Part shown: piece after piece, positions 16,581 through 26,579 of the stretch
Position numbering within the stretch: the stretch's first letter is position 1
How the letters are laid out: every line of letters starts with the position of its first letter
DNA from: an uncultured bacterium
Lineage (GTDB): Bacteria; Actinomycetota; Coriobacteriia; Coriobacteriales; Coriobacteriaceae
Direction: 5' to 3'
DNA: 64,000 nt
Assembly: GCA_905214525.1 (NCBI GenBank)
Contig: CAJMMN010000002.1
Span: 1-64,000 of the forward strand
Program-made: the position numbers and the translations under genes
The notes under the pieces: generated by a model
Database searches by the model: none
The model's input: only the letters and a program-made list of their open reading frames with translations
Told to the model about the DNA's origin: nothing

Positions 16581-16943
16581 CTAGAACGTCGCGGACCACA
16601 GCCCGTGCAGGTTGCAATAGGCATAGACGGTACCGGTCTTGGAACCGCCGGCAAAAAACGTCGCGGGCTTCATGCCGGGCTGGAGGTAGTGGACCTCCAG
16701 ACGGCCCTCGGCCTCAAGGGCGATCCACTCGATGTAGTGCTCGGGCACCATAGGATGCTCGACCGAGCCCACGCGTGCGCGGATCACGTGACCGTCGCGT
16801 TCGCTCTCAACGACGGGCACGTGCTTCTCGTGCGCCGCGTCCTCGGTGTTCGCGGTCAGCTCCGTGCAGCCGGCAGGGGTTGCAACGTCGTTGCCAAGGG
16901 CGGCAATGAGCTTGCCGTCGGGGTCCTTAAAGAATTTCGCCAT
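16581..16943 (-). CDS. Superoxide reductase (desulfoferrodoxin family, centre I lost)
   Basis: A 120-residue non-haem iron protein that reduces superoxide to peroxide without making oxygen, a typical anaerobe defence. The catalytic Fe(His)4(Cys) site is complete: E39 and H41 in EKHVPV, H63 in VEHPM, H69 in EHYIEW, C110 and H113 in YCNLHG. The N-terminal desulforedoxin segment is present in length but its ligands are gone: CxxC is replaced by DPDG and the paired CC by GC, so the rubredoxin-like iron should not bind (class III-like). The ATG at 16943 has AAGGAG six bases upstream; the frame continues further but without support. Confidence 0.92.
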   Translation of the reverse strand: MAKFFKDPDGKLIAALGNDVATPAGCTELTANTEDAAHEKHVPVVESERDGHVIRARVGSVEHPMVPEHYIEWIALEAEGRLEVHYLQPGMKPATFFAGGSKTGTVYAYCNLHGLWSATF

Positions 16944-17093
16944 GATGTTCTCCTTTGCTGACGTGCCAATGTTCTTGATGGTTCTTATGCCCAAAGGCAG
17001 ACAAACCATCCACGGCATTGCAAATGAACACATAACGGGCGGGGACGATGGGGCAGCGTGCGCTATCCGCCCTGGCGGCCCCACCCGAGCGGG

Positions 17094-20000
17094 TTAGCGC
17101 CCGTCGCCGCCCAGCAGCGCCAGAACATCTTCGCGGGTAAACAGCGCCGACGAGATGCCGTCGCCGCCGAGCACGCTGTTGACCAGGTCGCGCTTGGACT
17201 CCTGCATCTGCATAATGCGCTCCTCGATCGTGTCCTTGGCGATGAGCTTGTACACGGTCACGGTATGTTGCTGGCCAATACGGTGCGCGCGGTCGGTCGC
17301 CTGGTCCTGCGCCGCCACGTTCCACCACGGGTCGTAGTGGATGACCACGTCGGCCGCCGTCAGGTTAAGGCCCACGCCGCCCGCCTTGAGCGAAATCAAA
17401 AAGACCGGAACCTCGCCCGCTTGGAACTGCGCGACCATCTTGGCGCGACTCTCCTTAGACGAAGCGCCCGTGAGCTTAAGGAAGGCGATGTCCTCCTTGG
17501 CCAAGCGCTTACCGATGATATCGAGCATACCCGTAAACTGGCTGAACAACAGGATGCGATGCCCGCCGTCGAGTGCGCCGTGCACGAGCTCCATACACGT
17601 ATCGAGCTTGGCGCTCCCCGCCTTGTAATCCTCGTAGTGTAGACGCGGGTCGCAGCAGATCTGGCGCAGCTTGGTGAGCTCGGCGAGCACCTTGAGCTTG
17701 TCCTTCTTAAACTCCCCAGCCTCGCGGTGCTGCACCTGCTGGGCGATGCGGTCCTGGTTGGCCAGGTAGAGCTTGCGTTGCTCGCCGGTAAGCTGTGCCA
17801 TGACGGTGTCCTCGATCTTCTCGGGCAGGTCGGCCACCACGTCTTCCTTAACACGGCGCAGCACAAACGGCGACACGAGCGCCTGCAGGCGAGCGGCGCT
17901 ATCGCCCTCGGCATGCTCGACGGGGCTCTCAAAGCGCTTGGCAAACGACTCGCGCGTCCCCAAAAGGCCCGGCATCAAAAAGTCGAAGATGCTCCAAAGC
18001 TCGGACAAGCGGTTTTCGATGGGCGTGCCCGTCAGGGCAAAGCGCGCGCCGGCAGGCAGGCGCTTTGCGGCGCGCGCCACCTGCGTGAGCGGGTTTTTAA
18101 TGTACTGGGCCTCATCGAGCACCACGCGGGCAAAATCCTGCTCGACGTACTCGTCGATATCGCGCCGCATAAGATCATACGACGTCACAACCACGCTATG
18201 CTCGGCCACGCCGGCGATCTGCACGCGGCGTTGAGCCTTGGCGCCCACAATGGCGCACACATCGAGCGACGGGGCAAAGCGCTCCAGCTCGGCAGTCCAG
18301 TTGTACACGAGTGAGGCCGGGCATACCACGAGCGTGGGCTTGGTGTCCCCCGCCTCCACGCGCGCCAGAATATGCGCAATCATCTGGAGCGTTTTGCCCA
18401 GGCCCATGTCGTCGGCCAAGATGCCGCCAAGGCCCAGGTGTTCGAGCGAGCCGAGCCACTGGTATCCGTCGACCTGGTAGCCGCGCATCGTTGCCTTGAG
18501 CGATGCCGGCACCGTAAAGTCCATCTTGCCGAGCGTGTCCAGGCGCTCGACGGTACGGCGGAACGCAGCGTCGCGATCGGCCTCGAGCGCCGGCGTGCGT
18601 GCGAGCATGCTGTCGACGAACAGGGTGCTCGACGCGGGAAGCGACACGCCGTCGAGCAGGTCGACGGCATCGACACCCAGGTCCTCGGCAAGGCCAAACG
18701 CGGCGCGCGCCCCCTCGTCCAGGCGAATGATGTCGCCGGACGTAAGGCGCGCAAACGTTTGATGGCGCTTGTACGAATCGAGATAGACGGCAAGGTCCGC
18801 GGCCGAAAGCCCGCTCGCGCCCAGCTCGACATCGAGCAGATTGCTCTTAACGGTCGCACGAACCGAGAGCTTGGGCGCGGGGCGGACCGAGATCTGGCGC
18901 AGACGGTCGCTGAGCATGACCTCACCCAGTTCGGACAGGGCGGACAGGCCCTCGGTCAGCAGGCAGAACAAGCGGGCGTCATCGCGCTCCTCAAACGCCA
19001 GACCGCCCTCGTAGAAATCGAAGTACAGGGCCGCCGTATCCATAACGCGAAACTCCGCCACCTCGTCGCGGGGCGGCACACCGGGGCGCTGCTCTTCGAA
19101 GGGGCTGCCCGGAGCGCCCAGGCTAAAGAGATCCGCCGACCAATCGCCGTAGGTAACCGTAATTTTGCAGGTCACGAGCCCATCGTCGACACCGATCGCC
19201 ATAGCAAAGCTCGGCTCGGGTGCCACGGTATCGAGCGCGGCGGGCGCGGTGAGGTCGGTGTAGTCGCGCAAAATGGGCAGCGCCATACGGCAGAACTCAC
19301 CCACCTGCTCGGCGGCAATATGGGCGGGCGTGCGGCACGGCAGCAAGCGCGACAAAAAAGGTGCGGCATGCTGAGCAAATGCAGCGTCGGTACGGCGCGC
19401 GCGGCGCGTGTCAACCAAGTAGGCGGCATCGCCCGACGCAAAGCAGTACATATCGGCGGGCAGGCGCAGGTCATAGCTACCACCAGCCGCCGGCGCGATT
19501 TTGGCGGCAAGCAGCGGTGGGCGCTTAGCGGATGCCTCGTCCTCCCCTTGCGGAGACAGCTCAACCGCCACGTCGTAGGTGCGATGCGTCGTCATCCCCC
19601 GCGACCAGGCGGGCTCAAAGGAGATGGTCTGGCCGCGCAGCAGGTCCAGCACATATACGATGCTATGCTCGGACAGCGGCAACTGACGCTCGGCAACAAA
19701 ACCGCTGCGGGCAAAGTCGTACGACGCCGAACGCGAGCTTGTGATGTCATCGAGATAGGCAACTGTCGTCACAACAAGGTTGAGCAGCTTTGCCGATGTT
19801 TCGTCAAAGGCCTCAGGTGAATGGACAAACGTGAGCTTCTTGCCATAGGAGAACGTGCCGCCGCGCACGTAGGCATCGGCCATGCCGTCGATGTCCTTGA
19901 CCACGTAGGAGACCGATCCACAGCGAATGCGGAACTCGAGCGCCCAGCTAAAGCGGTCAGCGAACAGCGGATTGTAGTACGGCACCAACGAGGGCTCCAA

Positions 20001-20558
20001 TGCCGCTTTGGGGGCGTCGGGATCAACGGCACCGGCAAGCTTGCGGCGCATGCTCGCCAGCTCATCCATGCGCGCGTCCGAAAGATCGGAGAGCGCCGCC
20101 ACAAGGCTCGGGCTCGTGGGGACGGGCGCCGGGAAGGGAAAGTTGGGGTTGACGGCCGGCGCGGCGGACATGGCGCGCGCGGGCTGTTTCGGCTGCGCCG
20201 TAAACGTGCGAACCGGCGTGCGCAAACCTTCGACGGGCTCGGCGCCGCTGGCATCCAAATACGCCAGCGCCGTGGCAATAGCGTGCTTACACATACCGGG
20301 ATAGCGGTATGCGGCGGGGCAGTCGCAGTCGTAGTCGATAACCTCGTGCTCGTCCATGTCGAGCGCCACGTGCGTCTTGTACAGGTAACCGCGCGAGCCG
20401 CGCACCGTGCCCTCGACCGTCACGTTTTTGGAGAAGCGCGAGCCGCTGTCCTCGATCGACAGCACGGCACCGTTGAGCATGAGCGAACGCCCCTTCATAA
20501 AGGTGCCGCTCAACGCCGCCTCTTTGCGAAGCGCCTGCACAAACGTCCCCTGCGCCAT
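17094..20558 (-). CDS. SWIM-domain SNF2-family DNA-dependent ATPase
   Basis: A 1154-residue Swi2/Snf2 (HepA/RapA-like) translocase. Near residues 58-90 a SWIM zinc finger reads YDCDCPAAYRYPGMCKH (CxC...CxH). A long middle domain of unknown fold is followed by helicase core 1 with Walker A DDMGLGKTLQMIAH, DEAQ box VVLDEAQYIKNP, and motif III ALTGTPIENRLSELWSIFD, then core 2 with LLFSQFTGMLDIIGKRL and DRAHRIGQQ. The ATG at 20558 has GGAGG five bases upstream. It starts 28 bases past the dnaE stop and is probably co-transcribed with it, suggesting a role in replication, repair or recycling of stalled polymerases. Confidence 0.9.
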   Translation of the reverse strand: MAQGTFVQALRKEAALSGTFMKGRSLMLNGAVLSIEDSGSRFSKNVTVEGTVRGSRGYLYKTHVALDMDEHEVIDYDCDCPAAYRYPGMCKHAIATALAYLDASGAEPVEGLRTPVRTFTAQPKQPARAMSAAPAVNPNFPFPAPVPTSPSLVAALSDLSDARMDELASMRRKLAGAVDPDAPKAALEPSLVPYYNPLFADRFSWALEFRIRCGSVSYVVKDIDGMADAYVRGGTFSYGKKLTFVHSPEAFDETSAKLLNLVVTTVAYLDDITSSRSASYDFARSGFVAERQLPLSEHSIVYVLDLLRGQTISFEPAWSRGMTTHRTYDVAVELSPQGEDEASAKRPPLLAAKIAPAAGGSYDLRLPADMYCFASGDAAYLVDTRRARRTDAAFAQHAAPFLSRLLPCRTPAHIAAEQVGEFCRMALPILRDYTDLTAPAALDTVAPEPSFAMAIGVDDGLVTCKITVTYGDWSADLFSLGAPGSPFEEQRPGVPPRDEVAEFRVMDTAALYFDFYEGGLAFEERDDARLFCLLTEGLSALSELGEVMLSDRLRQISVRPAPKLSVRATVKSNLLDVELGASGLSAADLAVYLDSYKRHQTFARLTSGDIIRLDEGARAAFGLAEDLGVDAVDLLDGVSLPASSTLFVDSMLARTPALEADRDAAFRRTVERLDTLGKMDFTVPASLKATMRGYQVDGYQWLGSLEHLGLGGILADDMGLGKTLQMIAHILARVEAGDTKPTLVVCPASLVYNWTAELERFAPSLDVCAIVGAKAQRRVQIAGVAEHSVVVTSYDLMRRDIDEYVEQDFARVVLDEAQYIKNPLTQVARAAKRLPAGARFALTGTPIENRLSELWSIFDFLMPGLLGTRESFAKRFESPVEHAEGDSAARLQALVSPFVLRRVKEDVVADLPEKIEDTVMAQLTGEQRKLYLANQDRIAQQVQHREAGEFKKDKLKVLAELTKLRQICCDPRLHYEDYKAGSAKLDTCMELVHGALDGGHRILLFSQFTGMLDIIGKRLAKEDIAFLKLTGASSKESRAKMVAQFQAGEVPVFLISLKAGGVGLNLTAADVVIHYDPWWNVAAQDQATDRAHRIGQQHTVTVYKLIAKDTIEERIMQMQESKRDLVNSVLGGDGISSALFTREDVLALLGGDGR

Positions 20559-20586
20559 CACTTCCTCCAATCTCACCCGGGGTAGC

Positions 20587-23500
20587 TTAGATCACCGTCA
20601 CGCGGCCCTGGTTACCCACAATGGCCTTGGCCTCGGCCAGCAGCGGAATCGAACGCGCGTTGACCTTGGCAGGTACCTCGGCACGCAGCACGCGCCCGTC
20701 CACCTGCTCGATAAAGATCTCCACGCGGTCGCCGCCCGGGTTAGCGGTGAGCACCGTGGCCAGGCGCGCCATATTGCCCTGGCTAAAGCGGCTGTTGGGC
20801 ACCATGACCTCAAACACCTTGGGCTTGTTGTTCTCCTCGTTGAGCTCGAGCGGCACGATCTCCTGCGCGATGATCTGGTCGCCGCGGTCCGAGCGCTCGA
20901 GCTTGCCCTTAATGCGCACAAAGGCATCGGACAGCTGCGCGCCGGTCTCGGGATCGACCTCGCCGTACAGGTACCCCTCGGCCTCCTTGTAGGTCTTGGG
21001 GAACACGACGACGGTGGCCTCGCCTTCCATGTCCTCGAGCTGCACGATGCCCATGGGGTCACCGTTTTTGGTCACGCGCTTGGACACGCTCGAGACCATG
21101 CCGGCCCACCACAGCGCCTTGCCCTCGGGAATTTCCTGGTTGATGGTGCCGCCCGTAGGATTCTGAACTTCGTAGCCGGTGTCGATCTGCGAGAACGAGA
21201 AGTCACGCGCCTTGGCTAGTGCATACTCAAACGGGCGTAGCGGGTGGTCCGAGACATAGATGCCCAGAACCTCCTTCTCCTGACTCAACTTAAGGTGGCG
21301 GTCCCATTCCTGGCCATCCGGATCGGGCACGCTCACCTCAAAGCCCGAGCCCTCAACGTCGCCAAACATATCGAAGAACGACGTCTGGCCGCTCGCGCGA
21401 TCCTTCTGGCGCTTTACCGCGGCATCGATGATGTTCTCGGGGTTGTTCTTGTCCACAAAGTGCATCATCTGGCGACGCGGATACCCCGTGGAGTCGAAGG
21501 CGCCTGCCTTGATGAGCGATTCGATCACGCGGCGGTTGGCCTGGCTCGAGTCCACGCGCTCGACAAAATCGTGCAGCGTCTTAAACGGACCGCCCGCCTC
21601 GCGCTCGGCGATAATCGCCTGCGCCACGCCGGTGCCCACGCCGCGGATGCCGGCCAGACCAAAGCGCACGCCCTCCTTGGTAGCCGTGAACTCGGTACCG
21701 GACTCATTGACATCTGGCGAAAGCACGGGGATGCCGTCGTGACGGCACGCCGAGACGTAATGAACGATCTTGTCGGTCTTGCCCGTGTAGGACGTCAGAA
21801 CGGCCGCCATGTACTCGTGCGGATAGTGCGCCTTGAGCCACGCCGTCTGCATAACCAGGATGGCGTAGCCGGCGGAGTGCGACTTGTTAAAGGCGTAAGA
21901 TGCGAACTCGAGAACATCGTCCCAAATCTTCTGGGCGACCTCGCGCGTGTAGTTGTTCTTGATAGCGCCGTTCATCCAGTGGTCGTAGGTGGTCTCGTCC
22001 GAGCCATCCTCCCAGTGCAGCACCGTCGACGTGAGCAGCTTGATCTTTTTCTTAGCCACGGGTTTACGGATACGCGAGTCCGATTCGCCCTTGGAGAAGC
22101 CGCACATCTCGACGGAGATGAGCATAACCTGTTCCTGGTAGACCATGGTGCCGTAGGTTTCGCCCAGGATGTCGTCCAGGCGGTCGTCGTAGGAGACGGC
22201 CGGCTCCTTGCCGTTCATACGGTTGATGTAGGACGAAACCATGCCGGCGCCCAGCGGGCCCGGGCGGTACAGGGCGATCAATGCCACGACGTGCTTGTAC
22301 TCGGTGGGCTTCATGTTCTTGATCGTGGCCGTCATGCCGGCGGACTCGACCTGGAAGACGCCGGCGGTATGGCCGGAGCCCATGAGCTTAAAGATCTCGG
22401 GGTCGTCAAAGGGGATCTCTTCCTCTTTGATGTCGATGCCGAAGTTCTTTTTGATGTTTGCCTTGGCCTTGGAGATAACAGTCAGCGTACGCAGGCCCAA
22501 GAAGTCCATCTTGAGCAGGCCCATGTCGGCAACGGTATGGCCCTCGTACTGGGTAATCTCGACGCCGCCCTTGGTGTCGAGCTTGGTGGGCACGTGCTCG
22601 TTGACGGGGTCGCGGCAGATCAGAACGGCGCACGCGTGCACGCCCTCGCCACGGGTGAGGCCCTCGATTGAGAGCGCCGTGTCGATGATGCGGCGGGCGT
22701 CGTCGTCCTTTTTATAGGCCTCGGCAAAATCGGGGTTAAACAGGTCCTCTTTGCCGGGTTGCTTTTCGAGCACCTGCTTGAGCTTGACCTTGGGGTCGCT
22801 CGAGACCATCTTGGACAGACGCTGGCCCATGTAGACCGGGTAGTCCAGGACGCGAGCGGCGTCGTTGATGGCCTGCTTGGCCTTAATGGTCGAGTAGGTG
22901 ATGACGTGGGTGACCTTCTCGGGGCCGTAGAGCTGGCGAACGTGCTCCACGACCTCGAGGCGCCGCTCATCGTCGAAGTCCATATCGATATCGGGCATCT
23001 CGGTACGCTGCGGGGACAGGAACCTCTCGAACATCAGGCCGTTCTCGAGCGGGTCGAACGCGGTGATGTTCATGGCGTAGGCGACGATAGCGCCGGCGGC
23101 CGAGCCACGACCGGGGCCGACGCCGATGCCGTTGTCCTTGGCCCATTGCACGTACTCGGCGACGATGAGGAAGTAGGCGGCAAAGCCCTTGTCGCAAATG
23201 ACCTTGTATTCGTACTCAAAGCGCTCTTTGATGTTGACACCACCGATCTCGCGCGTGGCCCAGTCGTCACCATAGTGCTGGCGCAGGCCCTTCTCGCACT
23301 CGCGGCGGAACTGGCTCTCGTGCGTCTCGCCGGGATCGAGCAACGGGAAGCGCGGCAGGATGATGGAGTCCCAGTCCAGCTCAACGTAGCACTTGTCGGC
23401 GATCTCGAGCGTGTTGTCGCAGGCCTCGGGGCAATACGGGAACATCGCCCGCATCTCCTCCTCGGTCTTCATGTAAAACTCCGAACCGGTCATGCGCATG

Positions 23501-24390
23501 CGGTTGGGGTCATCGACCTTGGCGTTCATGCCGATGCACATGATGACGTCCTGCACCGGCGCGTCCTCGCGGCGCAGGTAGTGGAAGTCGTTGGTGGCGA
23601 TGACCTTGACACCCACCTGCTTGGCGATATCGATGAGCGTGCGGTCCATCTGCTCATCGGTCAGGCCGTTGTCGGTGGTGATGCCGTGTTCCTGAATCTC
23701 GATGTAAAAGTCGCCGGGGTCAAAGGTATCGCGGAAGGTCTCGGCCCACTTGATGGCGCCTTCCATGTCGCCGCGGTCGATGTATTTGGGGATGATGCCC
23801 GCGATGCAGGCGCTCGTGCAGATCATGCCCTTGGCGTGGCGGCGCAGGTTGTCGAGCGTCACGCGCGGCTTGTAGTAAAAGCCCTGCACGGCTGCCTCGG
23901 AAACCGTCTGCATCAGGTTGACGTAGCCCTCCTGGTCCTTGGCCAGAAGGATCATGTGGTAGAGCTCGGGCTTGTGGTCGCGGGCGAGCGTCTCGTCCGG
24001 CGTAAAGTAGACCTCGCAGCCAAAGATGGGTTTGATGACCAGGGGCGGCTTGAGCTCGTCGATGTTGCCCTTCTCGTCCCACATGGCCATGTCCTTCACA
24101 TACTGGGCATGCTCGCGCGGGTTTGCCTCGGGATCGGGCTCCACCAGCTCGTCGCGGCGATCCTTTTCCAAGAAGGCCTTGTCGTGGCTCCACGTCTTGT
24201 ACTCGGGCGTGTTGTGGTTGACGGCGTCGCAGGCCAGCGCCAGGTCGGGCACGCCGTACATGTAGCCGTGGTCGGTAATGGCCACGGCGGGCATGCCAAG
24301 CTCAACGGCACGATTGACCATATCCTGGATACGGGTTGCGCCGTCGAGCATGGAGAAAACAGTGTGATTGTGCAGATGGACAAATGCCAT
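20587..24390 (-). CDS. dnaE: DNA polymerase III alpha subunit
   Basis: A 1267-residue replicative polymerase catalytic subunit. The PHP domain starts at once (FVHLHNHTVFSMLDG, AITDHGYMYG), the palm motifs are GVGPGRGSAAGAIVAYA and PDIDMDFDDERR (catalytic Asp pair), the fingers/helix-hairpin-helix region includes RFGLAGIRGVGTGVA, and the OB fold (ALWWAGMVSSVSKRVTKNG) plus a C-terminal tau-binding-type domain follow. Length and order fit DnaE rather than PolC. It is the first gene of a leftward pair with the SNF2 ATPase. Confidence 0.97.
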   Translation of the reverse strand: MAFVHLHNHTVFSMLDGATRIQDMVNRAVELGMPAVAITDHGYMYGVPDLALACDAVNHNTPEYKTWSHDKAFLEKDRRDELVEPDPEANPREHAQYVKDMAMWDEKGNIDELKPPLVIKPIFGCEVYFTPDETLARDHKPELYHMILLAKDQEGYVNLMQTVSEAAVQGFYYKPRVTLDNLRRHAKGMICTSACIAGIIPKYIDRGDMEGAIKWAETFRDTFDPGDFYIEIQEHGITTDNGLTDEQMDRTLIDIAKQVGVKVIATNDFHYLRREDAPVQDVIMCIGMNAKVDDPNRMRMTGSEFYMKTEEEMRAMFPYCPEACDNTLEIADKCYVELDWDSIILPRFPLLDPGETHESQFRRECEKGLRQHYGDDWATREIGGVNIKERFEYEYKVICDKGFAAYFLIVAEYVQWAKDNGIGVGPGRGSAAGAIVAYAMNITAFDPLENGLMFERFLSPQRTEMPDIDMDFDDERRLEVVEHVRQLYGPEKVTHVITYSTIKAKQAINDAARVLDYPVYMGQRLSKMVSSDPKVKLKQVLEKQPGKEDLFNPDFAEAYKKDDDARRIIDTALSIEGLTRGEGVHACAVLICRDPVNEHVPTKLDTKGGVEITQYEGHTVADMGLLKMDFLGLRTLTVISKAKANIKKNFGIDIKEEEIPFDDPEIFKLMGSGHTAGVFQVESAGMTATIKNMKPTEYKHVVALIALYRPGPLGAGMVSSYINRMNGKEPAVSYDDRLDDILGETYGTMVYQEQVMLISVEMCGFSKGESDSRIRKPVAKKKIKLLTSTVLHWEDGSDETTYDHWMNGAIKNNYTREVAQKIWDDVLEFASYAFNKSHSAGYAILVMQTAWLKAHYPHEYMAAVLTSYTGKTDKIVHYVSACRHDGIPVLSPDVNESGTEFTATKEGVRFGLAGIRGVGTGVAQAIIAEREAGGPFKTLHDFVERVDSSQANRRVIESLIKAGAFDSTGYPRRQMMHFVDKNNPENIIDAAVKRQKDRASGQTSFFDMFGDVEGSGFEVSVPDPDGQEWDRHLKLSQEKEVLGIYVSDHPLRPFEYALAKARDFSFSQIDTGYEVQNPTGGTINQEIPEGKALWWAGMVSSVSKRVTKNGDPMGIVQLEDMEGEATVVVFPKTYKEAEGYLYGEVDPETGAQLSDAFVRIKGKLERSDRGDQIIAQEIVPLELNEENNKPKVFEVMVPNSRFSQGNMARLATVLTANPGGDRVEIFIEQVDGRVLRAEVPAKVNARSIPLLAEAKAIVGNQGRVTVI

Positions 24391-24630
24391 GTGATGAGCT
24401 CCGATGCGGGTTCGTGTTCTGACTGAACGATTTTACCCCACGGCACGGACAGCACCCGAACCTAGCCAAACCCACACGGGTAGTCAATTTGGGACCTTCA
24501 AAAAGGGGAATGAGGGCATCCAGATATATCGAGTATTACTGGAACCCCGGCGATGCGCGGAATGATTTGTGACGAATAGTCATGTCCATCAAGAAGGCTC
24601 GACGCTTCGGATAGCTCGTCAATCGATATA

Positions 24631-25830
24631 TCAATTCTTGGAGACCTGTATTCCAACCATTTTTAATGAAACAACGGCGGTAATTGCTATCGGGATTGCA
24701 CCAATAATACCGAGCGCTATCTGAATGGGATATAACCCCAACACATGTCCAAATATGGAGAAAAACACTGCAGAAAAGAGAGCCCTTACCAGAGACGCGA
24801 CGGAAAGGATCGTCGCGCGGAGATCGTCCGCTATAGCGTCTTGGATTAAGTTTTCCGAAGTGATGTACACCACTTCTGGGAGAAAACAAAGCACCATGCT
24901 AAGGCCAAACAAACACAGCGGATTTGAAGCGAACCACGGAAGAATCATGAAAAGGCCAGCCTCGATTAGCATCGAGCCGAGCATGGTATTTCTTTTCCCG
25001 AAACGCAATGAGAAGAAATCTGCTGCAATGTAGGCCGTCGCATTTACTGCATAGGATGCACCGAAAAAGATTCCTATTATGGAGACGGGAGCATCAAATG
25101 CGTCGAATACCAACTGATTCAAGTTGTAATAACTCCCATAGAATCCATCGAGCATGCTTGTGCCGATTAGAAGAAGCAACACCGCAAAAGCGGATTCTCC
25201 AATGCACCAGGTTTCGCGTCTGAAGATCTTGGCTACGTCAAACCTTCCCTTTTCAGAGCTTTCAGAACGGGTCGCTTCCGTCCTCTCAATGGGATACAGA
25301 AGGAAAAGCTGCAGGAGATAGAAAACGGAGACACATACGTAGAGGGCGCTCCAAGATACTTGGGCAATGAAAGATCCGAGCACAATTGCCATTCCCGTAG
25401 CGATTGATTGTGCGGCAAGCAGCCGAGCATTGATGGTGAGGAAGCGCTCTCCTTGACCGGCATTCCGGGCAATTTCATATAAAAGTGCTTGTTCGGATCC
25501 CGATTGAAGGGAGTAGGCGAGTGCCTCAACAAGGGAAAGCACGACAAGAAAGGGGCCTGAGAGCAACAGCATGCCAGCCGTATGGAAGAAAAGCAGCAGC
25601 ACGCCCACTTGAATCGAAAACTTCTTTCCAAAGAAATCGCCTATCAGCCCTGTTGGCAGCTCGAGGACGACCGTTGCAATGTTAAACAGGGCTTGATAAA
25701 GCGCGATTTCCGTGACAGGCATTCCTTTCTCCGCAAGGAAAAGTAGAAACACTCCCCGATTTAAAACAAATCCCGCGAGAACGAAAAAGGCGGAATAGAT
25801 GTGCAGTTGCGTAGCGGCATTCTTATTCAT
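24631..25830 (-). CDS. MFS transporter, AT-rich and probably acquired
   Basis: A 399-residue integral membrane protein with twelve hydrophobic segments. The loop after TM2 reads GLIGDFFGKKFSI, the classical MFS G(x)3D(R/K)xG(R/K)(K/R) signature, and the second half repeats it weakly (ADFFSLRFGKRNT). The central cytosolic loop is RTEATRSESSEKGRFD. The pattern is closest to drug or metabolite efflux MFS members, but the substrate cannot be read from sequence. Base composition and codon use (many AAA, ATT, TTT) are clearly AT-richer than the neighbours, pointing to horizontal acquisition. The frame is intact. Confidence 0.85.
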   Translation of the reverse strand: MNKNAATQLHIYSAFFVLAGFVLNRGVFLLFLAEKGMPVTEIALYQALFNIATVVLELPTGLIGDFFGKKFSIQVGVLLLFFHTAGMLLLSGPFLVVLSLVEALAYSLQSGSEQALLYEIARNAGQGERFLTINARLLAAQSIATGMAIVLGSFIAQVSWSALYVCVSVFYLLQLFLLYPIERTEATRSESSEKGRFDVAKIFRRETWCIGESAFAVLLLLIGTSMLDGFYGSYYNLNQLVFDAFDAPVSIIGIFFGASYAVNATAYIAADFFSLRFGKRNTMLGSMLIEAGLFMILPWFASNPLCLFGLSMVLCFLPEVVYITSENLIQDAIADDLRATILSVASLVRALFSAVFFSIFGHVLGLYPIQIALGIIGAIPIAITAVVSLKMVGIQVSKN

Positions 25831-25933
25831 TTGGCACTTCCATCAACTACTTTTGTCGGGCCGCTCGCTACTGACTCGAAGCCTGAAGTGTTCACAGTTG
25901 ATGTGAAGAGCGGTAAAGCTTTTGCACAGGGTA

Positions 25934-26443
25934 TCAATGGAATACATCCGAAGCGTTTTCGGCAGTATCATCGGCGAAGGCGGGATTAGCCTTTACGCGG
26001 CGCTCACCCTCGATGTATTTGACGATTTGATCAATCGTCTGGTTGGCGTGGCTCTTGAGCTTGCGCTCGTAGAAGAAGAGGCCGAGCTTGCCGCGCATGC
26101 CAGACGTGTTGCCACCCGCACCCTGAAAATCCTCGGTATAGGTGAGCTCGCAAGCACCATCGCCAGCAGGTGCAGTCTCATAGCGCATGGTATTGATGCC
26201 CGCCGCATACTGAAAACGGACCTCATAGAGGCACGGGTAGTCAAAGTGCTTGATCTTAACCTTGATCGCCGTGCCCTTGGTCTTGCCTTTTGCGGACTGG
26301 GCGCGCTTCTCGTACTTATAGCCGTTGAGCTTATTGCGGCTAGGACGTTTGCCCGTGACGTTCTCGATATCCTGCATGATGGACCCCGCCAGAGCGTCAA
26401 AAAGCTCCTCCGGCGTCACCTTAAGCGTTTTGGTGAGCTGCAT
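25934..26443 (-). CDS. DUF3284 domain protein
   Basis: A 169-residue cytosolic protein. MQLTKTLKVTPEELFDAL followed by VTGKRPSRNKLNGYKYEKRA, HFDYPCLYEVRFQYAAG, ELTYTEDF and FFYERKLKSHANQTIDQIVKYIE matches the DUF3284 family known from Gram-positive bacteria, which has a START-like helix-grip outline. Function is unknown. It is a single gene between the AT-rich transporter and addA. Confidence 0.75.
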   Translation of the reverse strand: MQLTKTLKVTPEELFDALAGSIMQDIENVTGKRPSRNKLNGYKYEKRAQSAKGKTKGTAIKVKIKHFDYPCLYEVRFQYAAGINTMRYETAPAGDGACELTYTEDFQGAGGNTSGMRGKLGLFFYERKLKSHANQTIDQIVKYIEGERRVKANPAFADDTAENASDVFH

Positions 26444-26579
26444 GATGGCCCCTTATTCGTTTGAACCGTTCGGGCCATTGTACCGCCCCAAGCTCTCCCA
26501 TGCGTTGCGGTGCCATTTGGACGATTGAGGGCCTTACGGCCGCAAAACCAACCAAATAGCACCATAAAGCCTGAGGTGG

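Noticed and set aside
24411..24432. SOS box upstream of dnaE
   Set aside because: GTTC-TGAC-TGAAC there is in the wrong orientation (GTTC first) for a LexA palindrome.
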